Positions 6,933 to 12,399 of a DNA stretch of 12,399 nucleotides are shown one piece after another. Source of the DNA: Deinococcus sp. (GTDB lineage Bacteria; Deinococcota; Deinococci; Deinococcales; Deinococcaceae); contig NZ_JANYGJ010000092.1 of NCBI RefSeq assembly GCF_025362455.1, positions 1 through 12,399 on the forward strand, given 5' to 3'. The translations under genes and the position numbers were made by a program. The notes beneath the pieces are model-generated. The model was not told the origin of the DNA, searched no databases, and saw nothing but the letters and a program-made list of their open reading frames with translations. The first letter of the stretch is position 1; each line of letters begins with the position of its first letter.

Positions 6933-7691
6933 TCACGATTTCGGCGTCGCCTCGAAGTTGAATTCCAGCGGCGCCAGCGAGGTGGTGATGGCCGAAGCGG
7001 GAGCCGTCTGTGTCTGCGCGGTCTGGGTCTGCGCGGTCTGGGCAGCCCTGGCCGGGGCAGCGGTGCGGGGGCTCGGCTGCGGGCCGCTGAGCCAGGCGGG
7101 CAGTTCCTCGCGGACCCGTTCGGCCCCGGCGACGATGCGGTCGGCCCGCGCTCTCAGGGCGTTGCGGGCCACGTAGGCGACGATGGCGACGATCAACCCG
7201 CCCGCCGTGTTGACCAGCGCCTCGCTGATGCCGGTGGCGAGCTGCGAGGGCGTGGGCGCACTGGTCTGCGAAAAGATGATGAACGATCTGACCATGCCGA
7301 AGACCGTGCCCAGCAGCCCGATCAGCGGCGCGATCTGGGCGATGGTGCTCAGCGCACTGATGCCCGCGTACAGCTGGGCGTCTTCCTGCAAGATGGCGCC
7401 GTTCATCGACGCCTGCGCCGCGCCGATGCCCCGGTCGGCGCGGGCCAGCCCGGCGCGCAACACGTTGGCGGTGGGCGTCTGGACCCCGGCGTAGTCGATT
7501 TCCGAGAGCGCCGCCGCCGCGCCGGATTCGGCGGTGGTGGCCCGCGCCCGCTCGATCATGGCGCCGGGGTCCTGGCCCAGCCGCGAGAGTTCCAGCACGC
7601 GCAGCACCACGAGGTAGACGGTGTAGACAGAGAGGGCCAGCAGCACCCACAGCAGCGGCCCGGCAGCCTGAATCAGTGAGAGGACATTCAT
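6933..7691 (-). CDS. exbB: Biopolymer transport protein ExbB/TolQ (MotA/TolQ/ExbB proton channel family)
   Basis: The 252-residue inner-membrane protein has three membrane segments (about 9-30, 112-137 and 157-177). The family's conserved blocks are present: APLIGLLGTVFGMV (121-134) and EALVNTAGGLIVAI (157-170). ExbB forms the pentameric channel around ExbD and converts proton flow into work on a TonB-like protein. After the domain, a Gln-Thr-Ala repeat (about 218-230, from a 15-bp DNA repeat) leads to a short C-terminal tail. The start is the ATG at 7691, which begins MNVLSLIQAAGP as typical; an AGGGG lies very close and AGGA a little further upstream. It heads the exbB-exbD-TonB-like run, divergent from the M50 protease gene. 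Confidence 0.92.
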   Translation of the reverse strand: MNVLSLIQAAGPLLWVLLALSVYTVYLVVLRVLELSRLGQDPGAMIERARATTAESGAAAALSEIDYAGVQTPTANVLRAGLARADRGIGAAQASMNGAILQEDAQLYAGISALSTIAQIAPLIGLLGTVFGMVRSFIIFSQTSAPTPSQLATGISEALVNTAGGLIVAIVAYVARNALRARADRIVAGAERVREELPAWLSGPQPSPRTAAPARAAQTAQTQTAQTQTAPASAITTSLAPLEFNFEATPKS

Positions 7692-7815
7692 TCCCCTGAG
7701 TCCTACCACGCAGTTGTATGGCAAGCGTGAAAAAGGCGTCTTTTGAGGGCGTGGGCCGAGCCGGAACGAACGCTGAAATGAACACTCGCTCGCCGTAGTG
7801 CTCAGCATCCGGCTC

Positions 7816-7821
7816 TAGGCT
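7816..7821 (+). promoter_or_regulatory. -10 element for a leaderless M50 protease mRNA
   Basis: TAGGCT ends 7 nt before the ATG at 7829, matching the TANNNT spacing of leaderless Deinococcus genes. No Shine-Dalgarno is present in the intervening GGGCACC and no convincing -35 was found. The divergent exbB promoter must lie in the same 137-bp spacer, but I could not place it. Confidence 0.4.
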
Positions 7822-7828
7822 GGGCACC

Positions 7829-8932
7829 ATGAGCCGATCAGAAACCGTCCAGAAACGCCGCCCAGCAAGACTTAAGCTGAGTATCCTGCTGCCTCTGCTG
7901 CTGCTCGGCGCCCTGAGCGGTGTCCTGCTTGCACGGCTGGAAGACACCGGGGCCATTCAGATCAGGCCCGGCGCGGTGGTGGTGGCCGCCTCGCTGGGCC
8001 TGTTTCTCCAGATTCTGGTTCACGAAGCCGGGCACGTGCTGGCGGGCCTGGGCTCCGGGCTGCGGTTGGTGACGATGGCGGTGGGGCCGCTGCGCTACGA
8101 GTCGGGCCGGGGCCTGCGCTGGCGGCGCTCACCGCTGCTGGGCTTCGCCTATCTGATGCCTCCAGCGGGCATGGCGCTGCCGCAGATCACCGCCAGCTTT
8201 CGCCGGATGGTGATGGGCGGCCCGGCAGCCGGATTTGCCTTCAGTGTCCTGTGCGCCGGACTGGCCCTCGCTTCACCAGACCACGAGTTTCGGACCTTCT
8301 GGTGGGTCACGGCCCTGCTCGGCGCTGTGATCAATCTGCTGTCGGTGGTGCCGATGGTCGGCGGCGGCCTTCTCAACGACGGCGCCCGTTACCGGCGGCT
8401 GCGGCCCGGTGCGCCCCAGGCCGGAGCCGAGGCGGCGCTGATCGCCCTTATCGCCGCAGCGCGGGCTCAGCGGCCCCGTGACTGGCCCGCCGAACTGATG
8501 GCGGCAGCTTTGCAGCCACACGACGCACCCACTTTCGACGCCTCGGCCCGGTCACTGGCGGCTGCCCAGGCCATCGACACGGGCGACCTGGAACGCGCCG
8601 CCGAATTGCAGCGTCAGGCCAGCGAACTGATCGGTGGGCTGGCGCCAGCGCTGCGGGCCAGCTTCACCGCCGAAGAGGTGTATCTGAGTGCGCTGCGGGG
8701 CCAGGCCAGCGAAGCCAGAGCGCACTTTGACCGCCTGCCCCGCAACGCACTCATGTCTCAGGTGATGCGCCTGCGAGTAGAAGCTGCCGTGTTGCTGGCC
8801 GAGGGCCGCCGTGACGAGGCGCAGGCCGCACTGAACCGTGCCCGGCTGGACCTGACCTCACCGCTGGCCTCACGCGGCATTGAAGCGGCCTGGCTGGATG
8901 AACTGGAAGCCCGGCTAGGCGTCCCCGTCTGA
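7829..8932 (+). CDS. M50 family intramembrane zinc metalloprotease with helical (TPR-like) C-terminal region
   Basis: The 367-residue protein has an N-terminal membrane segment (about 17-36), then a second helix carrying the zinc motif HEAGH (H65, E66, H69). Further on are the GGPAAGF block (130-136) and NDG (183-185), where D184 is the likely third zinc ligand. This is the site-2-protease plan: peptide bonds are cut within or near the membrane, often to release regulators or trim membrane proteins. From about residue 200 to the end it is soluble and Ala/Leu/Glu-rich with repeated helix pairs (for example LERAAELQRQASEL and RRDEAQAALNRAR), resembling TPR repeats. The substrate is unknown. The start is supported by a -10 element 7 nt upstream. 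Confidence 0.85.
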   Translation: MSRSETVQKRRPARLKLSILLPLLLLGALSGVLLARLEDTGAIQIRPGAVVVAASLGLFLQILVHEAGHVLAGLGSGLRLVTMAVGPLRYESGRGLRWRRSPLLGFAYLMPPAGMALPQITASFRRMVMGGPAAGFAFSVLCAGLALASPDHEFRTFWWVTALLGAVINLLSVVPMVGGGLLNDGARYRRLRPGAPQAGAEAALIALIAAARAQRPRDWPAELMAAALQPHDAPTFDASARSLAAAQAIDTGDLERAAELQRQASELIGGLAPALRASFTAEEVYLSALRGQASEARAHFDRLPRNALMSQVMRLRVEAAVLLAEGRRDEAQAALNRARLDLTSPLASRGIEAAWLDELEARLGVPV

Positions 8933-8958
8933 CCAGCACCGAATCCGCACCAGACCAC

Positions 8959-8988
8959 TCGACTTTAACGGTGCCCGGCGGCTAGAAT
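8959..8988 (+). promoter_or_regulatory. Candidate promoter of sufC
   Basis: TCGACT (8959-8964) and TAGAAT (8983-8988) are separated by 18 bp. The -10 sits in a small inverted repeat, GGCTA-GAA-TAGCC (8980-8992). Transcription would start near 8995, giving a leader of about 90 nt before sufC. The -10 is good, the -35 moderate. Confidence 0.5.
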
Positions 8989-8999
8989 AGCCAGGTAAG

Positions 9000-9014
9000 T
9001 AGGAATCATTCCTA
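9000..9014. promoter_or_regulatory. Perfect 15-bp palindrome, candidate operator for sufC
   Basis: TAGGAATCATTCCTA is a perfect 7-1-7 inverted repeat. It lies just downstream of the predicted start of the sufC transcript, where a bound protein would block RNA polymerase. Size and symmetry fit a dimeric repressor of Fur or DtxR kind, and suf operons are commonly under iron or Fe-S control. The regulator itself is not in the window and its identity is inference. Confidence 0.5.
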
Positions 9015-9047
9015 AGAACAGCCCACCGAACATCCAGCTCAAAACCC

Positions 9048-9078
9048 GCACCACGTCAAGGCCAGCACCACGTCAAGG
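9048..9078. repeat. 14-bp direct repeat overlapping the sufC ribosome binding site
   Basis: GCACCACGTCAAGG occurs at 9048-9061 and again at 9065-9078, a 17-bp step. The second copy provides most of the AAGGAG Shine-Dalgarno for sufC. It looks like a short tandem duplication in the leader. Confidence 0.8.
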
Positions 9079-9084
9079 AGAGCC

Positions 9085-9849
<765 letters not shown>

Positions 9850-9873
9850 ACGAGCTGGAATCAGGAGGGAAAC

Positions 9874-10128
9874 ATGACCGCTTACTCACTCAAATACGCC
9901 AAAGAGAATCTGGAGCGCATCGCCGAAGAGACGATTGAGAATTGCGACCAAGCAATAGTTACACTCGACTCTGGTAAAGCGGTGGTCATGATTCCACTCG
10001 AAGAATATGAATCTTGGAAGGAAACTCACTATCTGCTCTCATCTCCTGCGAATGCCGAGCGGTTACGTAAGGCTGCTGCTGACATCCGCTCCGGGCAATT
10101 TCAGGAACGTGAATTGATCGAGCCGTGA
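9874..10128 (+). CDS. yefM: YefM antitoxin (Phd/YefM family)
   Basis: The 84-residue protein matches YefM closely over its length: an N-terminal DNA-binding region (YSLKYAKENLERI), the AVVMIPLEEYESW block (36-48) and the ETHYLLSSPANAERL block (50-64) that precedes the toxin-wrapping tail. YefM neutralises YoeB and represses its own operon. A strong Shine-Dalgarno (AGGAGGG) precedes the ATG. Its stop overlaps the GTG start of yoeB, so the two are translated together. The coding sequence is only about 48% GC against about 70% in nearby sufC, pointing to horizontal transfer. Only 24 bp separate it from sufC and I see no promoter there, so it probably depends on sufC transcription or on a promoter inside sufC. 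Confidence 0.93.
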   Translation: MTAYSLKYAKENLERIAEETIENCDQAIVTLDSGKAVVMIPLEEYESWKETHYLLSSPANAERLRKAAADIRSGQFQERELIEP

Positions 10129-10385
10129 AGGTCAGTTTTCAGGACGACGGTTGGGAGGATTATTTGTGGTGGCAGGAGAATGACCTCAAAGGGCTGCGGA
10201 AACTCAACCGACTGATCGAGGAATGCCGCCGCACACCGTTTGAGGGTACAGGCAAGCCAGAGCCATTGCGTCATGATCTTGCCGGGTTGTGGTCACGGCG
10301 GATTACCGAAAAGCACCGTCTGGTGTACGCCATCGTCGATGACGCGCTTGTGATCGCAGGTTGCCGCTTTCACCACACCAGATGA
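10125..10385 (+). CDS. yoeB: YoeB toxin (RelE-superfamily mRNA interferase)
   Basis: The 86-residue protein aligns without gaps to E. coli YoeB: W10-EDYLWWQ, RRTPFEGTGKPEPL (35-48), LWSRRITEKHRLVYAI (55-70) and RFHH near the end. YoeB binds the 70S ribosome and cuts mRNA in the A site, stopping translation. Catalytic residues E46, R65 and H83 are present. The C-terminal tyrosine (Y84 in E. coli), also implicated in cleavage, is histidine here and two more residues (Thr-Arg) follow. The start is GTG at 10125, overlapping the antitoxin stop in GTGA. Base composition is near 50-55% GC, lower than the surrounding chromosome. Confidence 0.93.
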   Translation: MKVSFQDDGWEDYLWWQENDLKGLRKLNRLIEECRRTPFEGTGKPEPLRHDLAGLWSRRITEKHRLVYAIVDDALVIAGCRFHHTR

Positions 10386-10399
10386 CCGTCGGAGATCAG

Positions 10400-10813
10400 A
10401 TGCACCCCAACCCCATCCTCACCGCTGCATCTGCCCTCCTGCTGCTCGGCACCCCGGCTCAGGCGAGCGACCCGCTTTCCTCCGGCGACTCACCGACGCA
10501 GCAGTTCAGGCGCTCCTTCCTGAACGCGCCGGGCGAGGTTAGAGGCTTGCAGGTCAGCGGCAACGACTGGCAGGAACTAAACCTCACCTTCCGGTTCACC
10601 CTGAGCGCCCCGCTGAAACTGCCCAAGCCGGGGCCAGGACTCAAGTCAGCAACGGCGAAAGCAGCCAGAGCCTACGCGGCGAGTAGCAAATGCGCCGCCA
10701 CCCTCAAGGCCAGCAGCCGGGTCCGACTTGAAACGACTTGGAACAAACTGGCAGGCCGGTTAATTGTAGAGAACGGGCAGAGTTACTGCGCAAGTATCTG
10801 GAATGTATCGTAA
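10400..10813 (+). CDS. Small exported protein of unknown function between yoeB and sufB
   Basis: The 137-residue protein starts with a signal peptide (MHPNPILTAASALLLLGTPAQA, cleavage probably after residue 22). The mature part is about 115 residues with two cysteines (C98 and C130) that could form one disulfide, and a Thr/Arg/Leu-rich middle suggesting beta strands. No known domain was recognised. The ATG at 10400 is preferred over an ATG at 10382 because it has GGAG 5 nt upstream and begins the signal peptide directly. It starts 14 bp after the yoeB stop, so it may be cotranscribed with the toxin. Its GC content is again high, unlike yefM/yoeB, which suggests it did not arrive with them. 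Confidence 0.7.
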   Translation: MHPNPILTAASALLLLGTPAQASDPLSSGDSPTQQFRRSFLNAPGEVRGLQVSGNDWQELNLTFRFTLSAPLKLPKPGPGLKSATAKAARAYAASSKCAATLKASSRVRLETTWNKLAGRLIVENGQSYCASIWNVS

Positions 10814-10850
10814 GAAGCCATCCGAGTATCACCGTCGGTACAGATGTCCC

Positions 10851-10877
10851 AAATTCGCACCAGAGTTGCACGAATTT
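10851..10877. promoter_or_regulatory. Inverted repeat upstream of sufB
   Basis: AAATTCG (10851-10857) and CGAATTT (10871-10877) are perfect inverted copies whose centres are 20 bp apart, about two helical turns. They lie in the AT-richer 191-bp spacer before sufB, upstream of the candidate sufB promoter. They could be a regulator site or a weak transcript end for the preceding gene; there is no T run. Confidence 0.35.
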
Positions 10878-10910
10878 CACTGGGTCAGGCGCTAATAACG
10901 TATACGAAGC

Positions 10911-10938
10911 TTCAATTCAGGCAACATTTTCTGATAAT
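10911..10938 (+). promoter_or_regulatory. Candidate promoter of sufB
   Basis: GATAAT (10933-10938) is a good -10; TTCAAT (10911-10916), 16 bp before it, is a weak -35. The AT-rich block is distinct from its surroundings and would give a leader of about 60 nt before sufB. A separate promoter would be needed to keep sufB expression independent of the inserted genes. Confidence 0.45.
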
Positions 10939-11004
10939 ATATGGCCTATCGCCTTACCCGGACGTTCGACCCTTTTCACTAACCTTCTTCCCAAGGAGCA
11001 CGCC

Positions 11005-12399
<1,395 letters not shown>

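Noticed and set aside
7692..7828. Radiation/desiccation response motif in the exbB/M50 divergent spacer
   Set aside because: No match to the known palindromic motif could be seen.
6799..7956. 385-codon minus-strand frame across exbB and the start of the M50 gene
   Set aside because: Arg/His-rich out-of-frame text; the exbB frame has the conserved motifs.
8980..8992. GGCTA-GAA-TAGCC as a terminator of the M50 gene
   Set aside because: Stem only 5 bp, loop 3 nt, no T run, and it overlaps a good -10 element.
10361..10399. Upstream extension of the exported protein after yoeB to an earlier ATG
   Set aside because: It would overlap the yoeB end and push the signal peptide inward; the ATG at 10400 has a ribosome binding site.

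Overview
The window reads as a high-GC bacterial chromosome, most likely Deinococcus or a close relative. This rests on four things: SufC and SufB of the type and order seen in Deinococcus-Thermus, an ExbB-ExbD-long TonB-like cluster, at least two genes whose -10 element (TANNNT) lies only 6-7 nt before the start codon (the leaderless pattern known from Deinococcus), and G-rich heptamer repeats between genes. The genus is an inference; no rRNA is present.

Left end (1-510): the C-terminal end of a tyrosine recombinase stops about 120 bp from the 3' end of a convergent tRNA-Thr(CGT) gene. The two are separated by terminator-like hairpins. This looks like the edge of an integrated element, or its remnant, next to a tRNA attachment site. 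A clear -35/-10 promoter drives the tRNA.

510-4110 (all minus strand): a DUF72 protein, a RidA-family protein and an aldo/keto reductase form a compact run; the last two overlap by 4 bp. Upstream lie two small exported proteins of unknown function. Heptamer repeats sit in the spacers on both sides of the smaller one.

4270-7691 (minus strand): exbB, exbD and a 670-residue TonB-like protein form an energy-transduction operon for envelope work. The TonB-like protein has the TonB N-terminal anchor and a very long Pro/Ala/Gly-rich spacer, but a C-terminal domain that does not look like TonB. Divergent from it is an intramembrane M50 metalloprotease with a helical, TPR-like tail (7829-8932).

8933-12399 (plus strand): the Fe-S cluster assembly genes sufC and sufB, normally adjacent, are separated by about 1.15 kb. 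That interval holds a low-GC YefM/YoeB toxin-antitoxin pair, a small exported protein and a new promoter region before sufB. A perfect 15-bp palindrome lies just downstream of the candidate sufC promoter and could be its operator. sufB runs off the window with only its last few codons missing.

The most interesting signals are the toxin-antitoxin pair inside the suf operon, the unusual TonB-like protein, the palindrome before sufC and the heptamer arrays. No CRISPR array, transposase or rRNA was seen.
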